Notes: generated by a model not told the origin, from the letters alone. 64,000 bases of DNA from Lactuca virosa (GCA_928212115.1 CAKMRJ010000001.1:363944698-364008697), one strand, 5' to 3'. Positions 1 to 11,045 are shown, counted from the first letter of the stretch. Numbers and translations are program-made.

Positions 1-2
1 AT

Positions 3-632
3 GATGAGACCTTCTCACCAGTAGCTAAGATTAAATCTATTAGGATATTGCTCGCCATAGCTGCCTTTCATGATTATGAAATCTGGCAGATGGATGTCAA
101 AACTGCTTTCCTTAATGGGAAGTTGGCTGAAGATGTTTACATGAGTCAGCCAGAGGGTTTTGTTGATGCAAAGTTCCCCAATAGAGTGTGCAAGCTTGAG
201 AAATCCATTTATGGATTGAAACAAGCATCTCGCAGTTGGAATCTTTGCTTCCATGAGAAAGTCAAAGAGTTTGGTTTCTCTAGAAGTGAAGATGAATTCT
301 GTGTGTATATCAAGGCTAGTGGGAGTATAGTAACTTTTCTGGTGTTGTATGTCGATGACATATTACTCATTGGTAACGACGTTCCAACCTTGAAAGAAGT
401 TAAGTCTTGGCTTGGAAAGTGTTTTGCCATCAAAGACCTTGGAGAAGCTGCCTATATTCTTGGGATTAGAATATTGAGAGATAGAAAGAAGAGACTAATT
501 GGACTTAGTCAGAGCACATACTTGGATAAGGTACTAAAGAGGTTTAGTATGGAAAATTCCAAGAAGGGAGAGCTACCTATCCAGAGCAATACCAAATTGA
601 GTAAGACTCAATGCCCGAGTACAGGGTGTTGA
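3..632 (+). pseudogene. copia reverse transcriptase (partial)
   Basis: The reading frame is open from the window edge. It encodes the Ty1/copia reverse transcriptase (Pfam RVT_2 type), which copies element RNA into DNA. Family landmarks visible are DETFSPVAK at the start, the motif A region QMDVKTAFLNG, the YMSQPEGF segment, IYGLKQASR, and the catalytic YVDDILLIG at roughly 340-370. The frame ends at a TGA just after a KTQCPSTG segment, where related copies continue towards MSRVPYASAVGS, so a small frameshift separates it from the RNase H part. The N-terminal part of Pol is outside the window. Confidence 0.9.
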
Positions 633-642
633 AATAGATGAC

Positions 643-1341
643 ATGAGTCGTGTACCTTATGCTTCCGCTGTCGGATCGATCATGTACGCTATGACATGTA
701 CTCACCCTGATGTGGCATTTGCTTTGAGCATGGTCAGTCGCTATCAGGGAAACCCAGGTAGAGCTCATTGGATAGCAGTTAAGAATATACTCAAGTATTT
801 GCGAAGGACAAAGGACTGGGTTCTTGTACTTGGTGGCAGTGATACTTTGAGAGTAGATGGTTACAGTGATGCCAGCTTTCAGACGGATAGAGATAACTTC
901 CGTTCTCAGTTGGGTTGGGTATTTTTACTGAATGGAGGAGCAGTTACTTGGAAGAGTTCCAAGCAAAATACGGTGGCTGATTCTACTTGTGAATCAGAGT
1001 ACATAGCAGCAAGTGAAGCGTCGAAAGAAGCAGCTTGGTTGAGGAACTTCATCGGGGATCTCGGAGTTGTTCCAACCATCCAGGAGCCTATGGAACTGTT
1101 CTACGATAATGAAGGAGCGGTTGCCTTGACAAAGGAACCGAGAGATCATGGTAAGACCAGACATATCGACAGAAAGTACCATTTCATTAGACATAAAGTT
1201 GAAGAAGGCCATCTTATAGTAAAGAGGGTGTCATCTGAAGATAACCCAGCAGATCCCCTCACAAAGGGTCTGAGTAGGGCTAAGCATATTCAGCATGCTC
1301 GGAGCATAGGACTGAAAGATGATATTAGTTTTAGTAGTTAG
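643..1341 (+). pseudogene. copia RNase H region
   Basis: This 232-residue frame continues Pol after the frameshift near 633-642. It holds the end of the reverse transcriptase (SRVPYASAVGSIMYAM, typical of copia) and the RNase H domain. Visible RNase H residues are GYSDASF (first catalytic Asp), CESEYIAAS (Glu) and LFYDNEGAVAL (Asp), followed by the conserved RHIDRKYHFIRHKVE and NPADPLTKGL. It ends naturally at TAG. In the element it would degrade RNA in RNA/DNA hybrids. It is intact as a domain but separated from its reverse transcriptase by the frame break. Confidence 0.88.
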
Positions 1342-2210
1342 ATTAGTTTTTGAAACTTGTAACAAAGTAAATGTAATTGACTTTTGGTGATTAAATAATA
1401 AAGTATTATTATAAGTTTGGCTACTACCTTTTGTCAATTGTTTATTATTGTGTTTCATATTTTGCATGTTTTACTTCCTGAATAATGAGATTATTCAAAC
1501 TCCACAGTCGCTCGTACTCTTGGAAGTAAGTAGTGAATTAAGACTGTCATGAATTGGATTGCAGATTGTCTAAGGATAGACATGGCAATAGAATTGCTGC
1601 AATGTTCATGAGTACTCAGAAATTGAGATTTGAGTATTGGATAAACCCTCGCTCAGAGTATCACTTCATGGAATTCATCACGAGTAATACTGAGACGATA
1701 ATATCTTATAATCTTGAAACGAAGATATATGAGTTGTAATTTACAAAGTCGGTAATACATTGGTGATACGAAACCCGCATCAGTGACTTGGTGTTATAAA
1801 ACGTATTGTCATGTATAATTTGATGAGTAAAAGATACAAGCATATGAGTCAACGTTTATTCGTTCCTTTTGCCCTAACAGGAAAAGCGATATCTGTGGGC
1901 CCCTTGACGATTTGGTGTTGACTTATGTGTTGGGCCCAGCCAGGACTAAATTGATGTGTTCAATTAGAAGTCCTTCATCATCACAAATCAGGAATCGGGA
2001 AACATAGATTCTGGACAAAGAGATTGATTACATTCCATGTCTTTTGTCTGGGGATATCAAGCAGAACGAAGGGTTATATGATCACTTATCTTAGGACACG
2101 TAACTGACTGGGTCAGAGTTCGGCAGCAGCTTTTTGGAAGCTACAATTTGCTGGTCAAATTTAGAAGGCATACTAGCAATTATAGTTACAGACTTATCCA
2201 AGTGGGAGAC
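1342..2210 (+). other. copia A 3' noncoding region
   Basis: About 870 bp lie between the end of Pol and the 3' LTR, with no credible open frame. The equivalent stretch of element B (3873-4740, inverted) is recognisably homologous along its length, so the region belongs to the element and has been kept in two copies. It ends in a purine-rich tract (AAGTGGGAGAC, 2200-2210), which fits the polypurine primer site for plus-strand synthesis. Its role is unknown. Confidence 0.75.
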
Positions 2211-3061
2211 TGTTGGATTAGGTGTCTAAGCCCATAACTATAATTGGTATGTACTTGAATTGATAGCAGCACAGTCCTTTTGGGTTGCCCTCAACCTAGC
2301 AACTGGACAAGGAAATTATGAAAGGAGAGATATTAATTTATAAGATTAATGAATTAATATAAATGATTTATTAATATGTTAAAAGATTAATATATTAATA
2401 AGAAATCATTATGTTTAATTAATTGTTAGCCAGAAATTAATCAGAATTGATTTTGGGGTTAAAAGAATTAATTATAAGGTGCAGGGACTAGTTTGCAATT
2501 ATCTAATAGTTGAGTGGAAGGCTCTAGAACCCCCTTGGAAGAGGGTGGACGAAATCTTTAGGGGAAACCCTAATAGTTTTGTCCATAGGGGCTTGGATAA
2601 GGCCCTTGGGTTTGCTTAGGCCCTAAGCAAAGGATAACTAGGGTTTCCCTTAAACCCTAGATCCCTCAGCTATATAAGGAGCCTCCTGGTTTATGTTTTG
2701 GTACTCATTCTTTGGAAGAAACCCTGGCCAAAATTGCATACTCCCTCCCCTCTCTCTTCTTCTACTTTCCTTCTTGCTAGTTTGGGTGTGATTCCATTAG
2801 AGGCATTACACTTGTGGTGCTAAAGCTTCCAAGAAGATCAAGATCAAGATCAAGGGAATATCAATTGTTTGCTATAACAATTGAAAGGTATGTAAACCCT
2901 AAACCCTAGTTTGTTAATTTCGAAATTAGCCTCTCTCCTCTAGGGTTCTTGTTTTGCAATTCAAAGTTGTATGTTCAATAGTTAAAACATAGATCCAAAG
3001 TAGGTTGCATGTGAACTTAGGAATTGTTTTCTAGTTTATTTGTTGTACCTAAAACCCATCA
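2211..3061 (+). repeat. copia A 3' LTR
   Basis: The LTR begins TGTTGGATTAGGTG directly after the purine tract and ends AAAACCCATCA, giving TG...CA ends. A TATATAAG box at 2671-2678 would drive transcription. The same sequence, inverted, flanks element B. The following 27 bp (3062-3088) belong to neither copia element. Confidence 0.88.
2671..2678 (+). promoter_or_regulatory. TATA box in copia A LTR
   Basis: TATATAAG sits in the LTR between the conserved CCCTCAGC and GAGCCTCC. It is the only TATA-like word placed as expected for the U3/R boundary of this LTR. Activity is inferred. Confidence 0.55.
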
Positions 3062-3088
3062 ATTTCTTGTTGTTTCTGAGGTTCGCAT

Positions 3089-3872
3089 TGATGGGTTTTG
3101 AGCACTACAACATTCCTATGGTGCACATACAACCCTAATGCTTTGGATCTAGGTTTTCTCAAGTTATACATGCAATTTTAATAATCCAAAGCATAAACCC
3201 TAACTAGCATACAATTTCGAGATTTACAACATAAAACAAGTTAGATGAATACCTCTTTGTTGTAGCTTGTAGATCTTGGCCTTTTAAGAGCTTAGTACCT
3301 TAAATATGATACGTCTAATAAGTCACAAACACCAAGAGCAATGGAGGATTATGAAAGAGAGGCTAAGAGGCACCAAAATCGGCTAGGGTTTCTTCTTGGA
3401 AGCATTGGCCGATTTGGGAGTGCTATGGGTTCTATTTTTAGTGTAGGATCCTTTGGGTTTTAACTTGGAAACCCTAATTTACATGCCTTAAGCAATCCAA
3501 TAACCCATATAATAGGCCCTTGGATGAAATCTTCATGGACCCTCACATAGATTTTGTCCATACCTAATCAATATGGATCATTAGCCCAAACTATAAGTAT
3601 TACTGATTTACCTAATCAGTCCCCGTTAATTTAATCAGTCTCTTTTGATCACTAAATTAACTCAAAATTAATTCCTGATCAATACTAATTAAATAATATG
3701 ATTTCTCAATTAATATATTATTATTATAATATATTAATAAATCACAAATAACTTCTTTCTCAAAAATCCATCCTATCAAATTGCTATGGTGAAGGCAATC
3801 CAAAAGGATCATGCTACTATTGAGTGAAGTACATACCAATTATAGTTATGGGCTTAGACACCTAATCCAACA
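3089..3872 (-). repeat. copia B 3' LTR
   Basis: Read on the minus strand it begins TGTTGGATTAGGTG at 3872 and ends at 3089; on the plus strand the left end is TGATGGGTTTTGAG. A pyrimidine-rich GTCTCCCACTTGG next to it (3873-3885) is the inverted purine tract. It is about 65 bp shorter than the LTR of element A. Confidence 0.85.
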
Positions 3873-4740
3873 GTCTCCCACTTGGATAAGTCTAATAACT
3901 ATAACTTCCAATCTCAAAATCCGATTAGTAATCGTAGCTCTCAAAAGCCGCTGTCGAACTCTGACCTAGTCAATGACGCATCCTTTAGATAAAGGATCAT
4001 ATAATCCTCTGTTCTTCAAGATATCGTGTGGACAAAGCCATGGAATAAAGTCATACTCATTGTCCAACTGTTTGTTTCCCAATTTCTGATTTGTTTGACA
4101 TAGAACTTAGTTGAACACATCAATTGAGTCCTGACCGGGCCCGACACATAAGTCAACACAAAATCATCGAGGGGCCCAAGATATCGCTTTTAATTCTCTT
4201 AGGATAAAAGGAATAGATAAACTTTGACTTATATGCTTGTACTAATTACTTGTTAAATTATACACAACAATACGTTTTATAACATCAAGTTACTGATGCA
4301 TTTTCGTACTGTCAATGTACAACCAACTCGTAAGCAACAACTTATATATCTTGGTTTGAAGATTATACGATATTATCGTATCACAATCACTCGTGATAAA
4401 TTCCATGAAGTGATTCATGTGAGCGTGGGTTTAATCCAATACTCAAATCCTTATTTCAAGAGCACTCATGAACGTTGCAACAAACCTTTGCTATGTCTAA
4501 ACACCTTAGACAATCTACAAACCAATTCATGACAGTCTAACCTCATAGCTTACTTCCAAAGTATGATTGATTGTGGATGGTTTGAATAATCATATTATTC
4601 TGGAAGTCAAAACATGCAGAAGTGAAACACAAAATAAACAATTGACAAATGACAGTAAACTTTACTTATAAATAAAACTCTTATTACTTAATCATCAAAT
4701 GTCAATTACATTTATTTATTACAAATTTCTATCTGTCTAT
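3873..4740 (-). other. copia B 3' noncoding region
   Basis: This is the counterpart of 1342-2210 in element A, located between the end of Pol and the 3' LTR. No believable coding frame is visible; a 78-codon frame on the plus strand (4296-4532) has no recognisable content. Confidence 0.7.
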
Positions 4741-5511
4741 CTAATCACTAAAACTAATATCGTCCCTTAGGCCAATGCTCCTAGCATGCTGGAAATGCTT
4801 AACCCTACTTAGTCCCTTCGTAAAGGGATCTGTTGGGTTATCCTCTGACGATACCCTCTTCACTACGAGGAGTCCCTCTTCTACTCGATGTCTTATGAAG
4901 TGATATTTTCTGTCGATGTGTCTGGATCTACCATGATCCCTTGGTTCCTTGGTTAAGGCGACCGCACCCTCGTTATCACATAAAATCTCCATAGGCTCCT
5001 TTATAGCTAGTACAAATTCAAGGTCTCCAATGACGTTCTTTAGCCATATTGCCTCCTTCGACACTTCGCTTGCTGCTATGTATTCTGATTCGCACGTTGA
5101 ATCAACTACAGTCTCCTGCTTGGAACTTTTCCATGTTACTGCTCCTCAATTCAGGGTAAATACCCAGCCCGAATGAGAGCGGAAATTATCTATATCGGTC
5201 TGAAAACTGGTGTCACTATACCCTGTCACTCTCAAGTCATCACTCCCACCGAGGGTAAGGACCCAATCCTTAGTTCTTCATAGGTACTTAAGAATGTTCT
5301 TTACTGCTATCCAGTGAGCACTACCAAGATTCTCTTGATATCGACTAACCATTCTCAAAGCAAAAGTCACATCAGGGCGAGTACATGTCATAGCATACAT
5401 GATCGAGGTAACGGAGGAAGCATGTGGTACTCGACTCATTTCTGCTATCTCGGCATCGGTACTCGGACTCTGAGTGTTACTCAGTTTAGTATTGCTCTGG
5501 ATAGGTAATTC
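4741..5511 (-). pseudogene. copia RNase H region of element B
   Basis: The minus strand carries the end of the copia reverse transcriptase and RNase H in the same order as element A: the SRVP..AS segment, RTKDWVLTLGGSD, GYSDTSF, CESEYIAAS, LCDNEGAVALTK, RHIDRKYHFIRHRVE and NPTDPFTKGL. The last 107 residues (5064-4741) are an open frame. Upstream the frame is cut by stops, including one in KYL*RTKDWV, where relatives have Arg and CGA has become TGA, and one in the segment before GAVTWKSSKQ. It is non-functional. Confidence 0.85.
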
Positions 5512-6120
5512 TCATTTCTTGGAATTCTCCATGTTGAAACGTTTCAACACCTTGTCCAAGTAGGTACTTTGACTAAGTCTTATTAGTCTTTTACTCCTAT
5601 TTCTCAATATCCTTATCCCTAGAATGTAAGCAACTTCCCCGAGGTCCTTCATAGCGAAACATTTCCCAAGCCAAGACTTAACCTCCTGCAAGGTTGGAAC
5701 ATCGTTTCCTATGAGAAGTATGTCATCCACATACAACACCAGAAAGTTGATTATACTCCCACTAGCCTTGACATATACGCAAGACTCATCCTCGCTTCTC
5801 GAAAAACCAAACTCTTTGACTTTCTCATCGAAACAAAGATTCCATCTGCGAGATGCTTGCTTTAATCCATAAATGGATTTTTCAAGCTTACACACTTTGT
5901 TAAGGTACTTCGCATCTACAAAACCCTCTGGCTGACTCATGTAAACATCTTCAACCAACTTCCCATTAAGGAAAGCGGTTTTGACATCCATCTGCCATAT
6001 TTCATAATCATGAAACGCAGCTATGGCTAGCATAACCCTTATAGACTTGATCTTCGCTACTGGTGAGAAGGTCTCGTCATAGTCAACTCTAAGAGTTTGA
6101 GTAAAGCCCTTTGCAATCAA
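5512..6120 (-). pseudogene. copia reverse transcriptase of element B
   Basis: This 202-residue minus-strand frame contains IAKGFTQ, DETFSPVAKIKSIR, QMDVKTAFLNG, YMSQPEGFVDA, IYGLKQASRRWN and the catalytic LYVDDILLIGND. It starts immediately after a TGA at 6121-6123, where related elements have Arg (KARLVAKGF; CGA to TGA), and ends at a TGA where relatives have Gly. The domain itself looks complete from motif 1 to motif 5. Confidence 0.9.
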
Positions 6121-6774
6121 TCACGCCTTATATGTGTGTACTTTCCCATCCATGTTGGTCTTCTTCTTGAAGATCCATTTGCACCCGACCGTCTTACGAC
6201 ATGGTACATTGTCAACCAAGTTCCAAACTTGATTGTCATACATGGACTGAATCTCTCTTTCCATTGCCTCTTTCTGCTTCGCAGACTCTTGGCCCGCCAT
6301 AACTTCCTTGTAGTTATTAGGTTCATCCAAATTTATCAGTGTATTATCACTGATAAACGTATCACCTTCACTTGTTATATGAAAACCATACAACATAGGT
6401 GGAACACTAACTCTACTGGAACGTATCAAAGGTAAGGAATCGTCAACTAGTTCAACAGGATTCTCATCCACAGGTTGAGCGCTAGTGTTAGAGGTTCCTC
6501 CATCACTTAACTCTTGAAGCTCTTCAAGGTCAATTTGCCTCCCACTATCCTCTTGGCATATGAGTTCTCTTTCACGAAAGACGCCCCTTCGTGCTACGAA
6601 GACCACATTCTTACTAGGTCTATAGAACAAATATCCAAAGGATTTATGTGGGTAGCCGATGAAAATGCAACGCTCACTACGAGGTTTGAGCTTGTCGTGA
6701 GTCTCTCGTCTTACGAAAGCCTCGCAACCCCAAACCTTGATATATGCTAACGAGGGAACCTTCCCTGTCCACAT
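6121..6774 (-). pseudogene. copia integrase C-terminal and linker region
   Basis: The minus-strand frame holds the integrase tail typical of copia (LAYIKVWGCEAFVR, RCIFIGYPHKSFGYLFY) and then the linker before the reverse transcriptase (NNYKEVMAG, EIQSMYDNQVWNLVD, KTVGCKWIFKKKTN). It ends in a TGA that replaces an Arg codon in the conserved KARL context. It overlaps the upstream integrase frame (6747-7352) in another frame, which marks a frameshift near 6750-6775. Confidence 0.85.
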
Positions 6775-7352
6775 CTCGTGAGGTTTTTGGCAACCTTCTT
6801 AGTTGGGACTACATTTAGGATATGGGCGACAGTCTCTAAGGCATACCCCCAGAATGAGATAGGTAACGAAGCTCGACTCATCATGGAACGAACCATGTCC
6901 AACAAGGTTCGATTGCGTCTCTCAGCTACACCATTAAGTTGTGGTGTCCTAGGTGGCGTCAATTGTGAAACAATTCCACATTCCTTGAGATGCTCGTGGA
7001 ACTCAATACTAAGATACTCGCCACCTCTATCAGATCTGAGAATCTTTATCTTCCTGCCCAATTGATTATCCACTTCTTGCTTAAACTCTTTGAACTTTTC
7101 AAATGTTTCTGACTTATGCTTGATTAAGTAGATATACCCATATCTGCTATAATCATCAGTAAAAGTCACGTAGAAGTGATTCGCATACCTTGTGGTAGAT
7201 GTGAAGGGTCCACACACATCTGTATGTATGAGATCCAACAAACCCTCACCCTTTTCACAAGAACCAGTGAAGGGCGACTTGGTCATCTTTCCAAGCAAAC
7301 AAGACTCGCATGTGTCATCTGACCTAAGGTCCCAAAGACTCCAACACTCCAT
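6747..7352 (-). pseudogene. copia integrase core
   Basis: A 201-residue frame encodes the retroviral-type integrase core (rve). The catalytic region is visible: HTDVCGPF (first Asp), FTDDYSRYGYIYL, LRSDRGGEYLS (second Asp) and TPQLNGVAERRNRTLLD (Glu). The zinc-binding Cys pair (CESCLLGKMTK) lies near its start. It inserts element DNA into the host chromosome. Frames before and after it overlap out of phase, so the polyprotein is broken at both ends. Confidence 0.88.
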
Positions 7353-8457
7353 CCTTTTGGAGTTGGGCTATATGCTTCTTGTTGACATGTCCAAGACGAA
7401 AATGCCACAAGCATGCTTTGTCTAAACCATTAGACGAATCAATATGCAACACATCATTTCCTAAGTTATCAACAACCATCACAGTTTCATACACTCCATT
7501 ACAAGGTAATGCTTCAAAATAAAGAGTACCATTATAAAAAGCATTTATAGAACCAATTTCATTATTAAACGAAAATCTAAAACCGTGTCTGTACAAACCA
7601 TGAAAGGAAATAATATTCCTCGTCATCTCTGACGAGTAGCAACAATTATTCAATTCTAACCCTAACCCAATACTAAGCACTAAATAATAAACTCCAATCT
7701 TGTTGACAGGCGACGATTTCCTATTTCCCATGATCAGGTTCATCTTCTCATGCTCCACATCCCTACTTTTTCTTAGACCTTGCAAATCAGAACAAATGTG
7801 AAAACCACATCCTGTATCAACGACCCAAGAACTAGCATGTGATGAGTTTTTAGATAGAATAGTGTAAATACATGTGAATGTGGGCTTTATCTTCCCATCC
7901 TCAATGTCCTGCAAGTATTTAGGGCAACTTCGTTTCCAATGCCCTTTTTCATGACAATGGAAGCACTCTGCTTCCTTTGGATTGGATAAGGGAGTAGCAG
8001 AACCACCTTTGGACCCACTTGAAGAAGATCCATCATGAGATTTTCCCTTGTGATTATTTGAGGGAGCTTTCCTCTTCTTCCCCTTCCCATGTCCAATTGT
8101 CAGGACTGGGGCAGCAGCAGTAGGAGTGGGTACAACAGCCTTGCCTTTTAAACTACTTTCAGCAATTCTCAGTAGGCCTTGAAGCTTGCTTATAGTGACT
8201 TCCTCCTTGTTCATATGATAAGTCATCCTGAACTGATCATAACAAGGAGGCAAAGAGTGTAGGATAATATCAATAGTCAACTCTTCATCAAAGTTTACAT
8301 TCAACTTCAGCAAGTGGTCCACATACCTTTGTACCCTTTGCAAGTGGGTCGTGATAAACTCTCCATCCTTCATTTTTCTTGTTATCATGGAGGCAATGAT
8401 CTTGTACCTTTCTTGTCGAGCACTTTGATGGTACCTTTCCATCAAGTCTTGGTGCAT
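7324..8457 (-). pseudogene. copia Gag, protease and pre-integrase region
   Basis: A 377-residue minus-strand frame starts inside Gag (MHQDLMERYHQSARQERY, a UBN2-type Gag segment). It continues with the zinc knuckle CFHCHEKGHWKRSC (CCHC complete), the aspartic protease site WVVDTGCGFHIC (D-T-G), and the pre-integrase module LWHFRLGHVNKKHI. Gag would package RNA and the protease would cut the polyprotein. The frame is separated from the Gag N-terminus by a break near 8457-8495 and overlaps the integrase frame by 29 bases. Confidence 0.87.
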
Positions 8458-8494
8458 CTCGAAAGGCCAGAAGCCCTCGTAGGACTTCTAAAGC

Positions 8495-8770
8495 TCAGAA
8501 GTCATAGTGGAAAGCGATGCATGACACCTTTGTCGCGTCCTTCTCATGAGCCCTATACTCGTCCAGTTGCTTAGGAGTAGCACTTTCTTCATCAATCTCC
8601 TTTAGCTCTTTATCGAGGACATATTCCTTTTCCTCGTATCGAATAGCCATGCGAATGTTACGAATCCAATCGTTAAAGTTTGAGCCATCGAAGATTACCC
8701 TCCCAAATAAGTTCATGAGGGAAAAAGAGCCAGAAGAGTTGGAGCCAGAAGCGTTGTTTGAAGTAGACAT
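8495..8770 (-). pseudogene. copia Gag N-terminus
   Basis: The frame begins at the Met codon 8770-8768 (MSTSNNASGS), about 1.4 kb downstream of the primer-binding site on the minus strand. It shows a typical copia Gag start: NLFGRVIFDGSNFNDWIRNIR, where the DG.NF..W pattern is diagnostic. It runs to HEKDATKVSCIAF and then loses frame before the following Gag segment. An upstream extension to 8863 is open but lacks Gag similarity. Confidence 0.8.
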
Positions 8771-10155
8771 CTGAAAAAGAAGAACAAGTTTTATTATATA
8801 GAAATTCCTTAATTTGACACCCAAACGAAATATTAAGGCTAGGACCCAAACACAATAATTCACAATTCAGAAAAGGGATGTCGTAATCCAATTACAGATT
8901 ATTTGATGGGAGGTAAATGACGATTTACTAATTTCACCACCCAAAAAAACAAAATTTGAAAGAATTAAGTTTTATGAAATTTCTAGTTCTTTGAGATTCA
9001 TTGAACTTTTTAATGGCATGTTTAAATCTCGATTATGCCCTTCAAGTTTGTGAGTGGGATACCGAGGATCACATACAAGGTGTGAATAACCATGCAAATA
9101 TGTGTGGTACTATCGATGTCATTTATCATCTAATCAACGTGTCGGTTAACCACATACGCTCCATTGATCTATATTAATTCTCGAGCTACCCTTTGCCATG
9201 TTTGTTAGTCCAAATTAGTGTGTCGGTTAACCACGCACGCTCCACTAACGACTTGGCAAGGTGAAAAGTGCAATTTCATGGAATAACACCATTTTAACAT
9301 TTTTCCTAAAGTAACTAAGATTGAGAATTTATGAAAAACATTTAGTTACTTTTATAATTATCATTATAATTATTAATAAGAATTAATGTCCTATCCTACC
9401 CGTTCGGCTAACAACCCTCCACTAGTCAAGGAAGCGGTGGGTGAGAGTGGACACCCATTCAATCGCCATTTTATAGGCAATTTCCTTATACCCCCTTATA
9501 GACCGGCTTCGTGAATGAGGCGTACTAACGTTAAGACTGGCTCGTCTTATACATATATATAAGTATTAAGTTATTAATATTATAATAGTATAAGGGTTGA
9601 ATTTTAAAATTTTAAAACTCTAGGGTTTAGAATTTAAATATTTCAAAATCAAAACTTTTTAATCAAATTTTAAATTCCAAAACTTGAGGGAAAATTTTGA
9701 AACTTTTCAAAACTATAAGATAAAATTTGAAAACAATTAAATTAATCATATAATTTATCTTTATCACAAAATTTGACATAATCTAATTCCATATGGCAAG
9801 ATAATTCAAATCAGTTTCTACAAATAATTAATTTATCACATAATCAAGTAATTATCTTAAAATTTGACAATTATCTTTCAATTGGATGAGGATAATCATT
9901 ACCTTATCAGAAAAATCGAATTTTATCAGTCAAAATAGTTTATGTTAATGATCCTAATCCAATTCTGGTCAAAATCCCAAAAAATCTGTCAACAGATGAG
10001 CCAACTCGTCGATTCAGGAAATGGACTCGTCGAGTTGCCCCAACTCGTCGAGTCCCACTATGGACTTGTCGAGTTCATCATGCAGAATGCAGATTTCGAT
10101 TTGCTTCAGCTTTGAACAGTTAACCAATGCATCAATAAAATAGAAAATACCCTAA
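8771..10155 (-). other. copia B leader between PBS and gag
   Basis: About 1.4 kb of untranslated leader. It contains a diverged tandem pair around GTGTCGGTTAACCAC (9139-9155 and 9222-9238), an AT-rich block (9540-9960), and, next to the PBS side, several ACTCGTCGAGT-type words (about 10004-10075). Those words also abound in the unrelated chromovirus LTRs nearby. No coding frame is apparent. Confidence 0.7.
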
Positions 10156-10167
10156 GCTCTAATACCA
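10156..10167 (-). promoter_or_regulatory. primer-binding site of copia B
   Basis: Read on the minus strand this is TGGTATTAGAGC, one base away from the inner end of the 5' LTR. It matches the plant initiator tRNA-Met 3' end pattern TGGTATCAGAGC with one change. It fixes the orientation of the element and the LTR border. Confidence 0.8.
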
Positions 10168-10168
10168 C

Positions 10169-10439
10169 TGATGGATTTTGTGCACTACAACATTCCTATG
10201 GTGCACATACAACCCTAATGCTTTAGATCCAGGTTTTATCAAGTTATACATGCAATTTAATAATCCAAAGCATAAACCCTAACTAACATACAATTTCGAG
10301 ATTTACAACATAAAACAAGTTAGATGACTACCTCTTTGTTGTAGCTTGTAGATCTTAGCCTTTTAAGAGCTTAGTACCTCAAATGTGATACCTCTAATAA
10401 GTCACAAACACCAAGAGCAATGGAGGATTATGAAAGAGA
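10169..10439 (-). repeat. copia B 5' LTR, left piece
   Basis: The sequence matches 3089-3360 of the 3' LTR nearly base for base and stops abruptly at ATGAAAGAGA, where chromovirus coding sequence begins. The LTR resumes at 19566. About 245 bp of LTR present in the 3' copy (3361-3605) are missing from both pieces, so the insertion was accompanied by a deletion. Confidence 0.85.
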
Positions 10440-10857
10440 TCATCAGGTTTCAGAAGAGGGGCAAGCTGGGGCCTTGGTATATAGGCCCGTTCAGGATCAC
10501 GGCCCGGGTGGGCAAGGTGGCATATCGCTTGGACCTGCCAGAGAAGCTTAGCTAGATTCACAACACGTTCCACGTGTCGCAACTTTGGAAGTGTGTCACA
10601 GATGAGGCTGCGGTTGTCTCATTGGATGATATCCAGGTGGATGAGAGCTTGAACTACATCGAGAAGCCCGTTGCCATCTTGGATAGGAAGACGAAGGTTC
10701 TCCGAAATAAGGAAGTAAGACTGATGAAAGTGCAATGGCAACATCGGAAGGGTTCCGAATGCACTTGGGAACCGGAAGAGGAGATGCGAGAACATTACCC
10801 CGATTTGTTTGAGTCAGCAGACTTCGAGGATGAAGTCTAGTTTAAGTAGGGGAGACT
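10440..10857 (+). pseudogene. chromovirus pol 3' end, extra partial copy
   Basis: This is the last part of a chromovirus Pol. The integrase tail (RKRGKLGPWYIGPFRI) is followed by HNTFHVSQLWK and a chromodomain (YIEKPVAILDRKTKVLR...VKVQWQHRKGSE..WEPEEEM). It is nearly identical to 17439-17855, with about ten differences. Both copies carry the same TAG (10553-10555 here), where the family has Gln. It stands directly before an LTR without its own upstream pol or 5' LTR. The junction with the copia LTR at 10439/10440 is a deletion end, not a normal LTR end. Confidence 0.88.
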
Positions 10858-11037
10858 TGTAACACCTGGTTTAATTTGGAAAGGTTTTATGCATGGACTC
10901 GGCGAGGTGGGAGACCAAATCGTCGAGTAGGGTCGTGGTATCATGGAACGCGGAACGGGACTGACTCGGCGAGTCGACGGGTTGACTCGGCGAGTCCGAG
11001 CTGTTTAAAGAAAACCCTAAATTTGGGGTTTGCGCCC

Positions 11038-11045
11038 TATATAAA
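11038..11045 (+). promoter_or_regulatory. TATA box of chromovirus LTR 1
   Basis: TATATAAA follows GCGCCC, and the same word lies at the equivalent place of the other LTR (18036-18043). It is a good candidate for the LTR promoter; transcription has not been shown. Confidence 0.6.

Larger units (their letters stand above)
1..3061 (+). mobile_element. Ty1/copia retrotransposon A, 3' part
   Basis: This is the 3' end of a copia-type LTR retrotransposon; its gag, integrase and 5' LTR lie left of the window. In order it shows reverse transcriptase, RNase H, about 870 bp of noncoding DNA, a purine tract just before the LTR (2200-2210), and an 851-bp 3' LTR starting TGTTGGATTAGG and ending AAAACCCATCA. 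The layout is the same as in element B, which lies inverted from 3089 on and can be aligned with it throughout the coding part. The frame is broken between reverse transcriptase and RNase H, so the copy is not autonomous. Confidence 0.9.

Noticed and set aside
4296..4532. 78-codon frame in the copia B noncoding region
   Set aside because: The counterpart in copia A does not keep it and no motif is visible.
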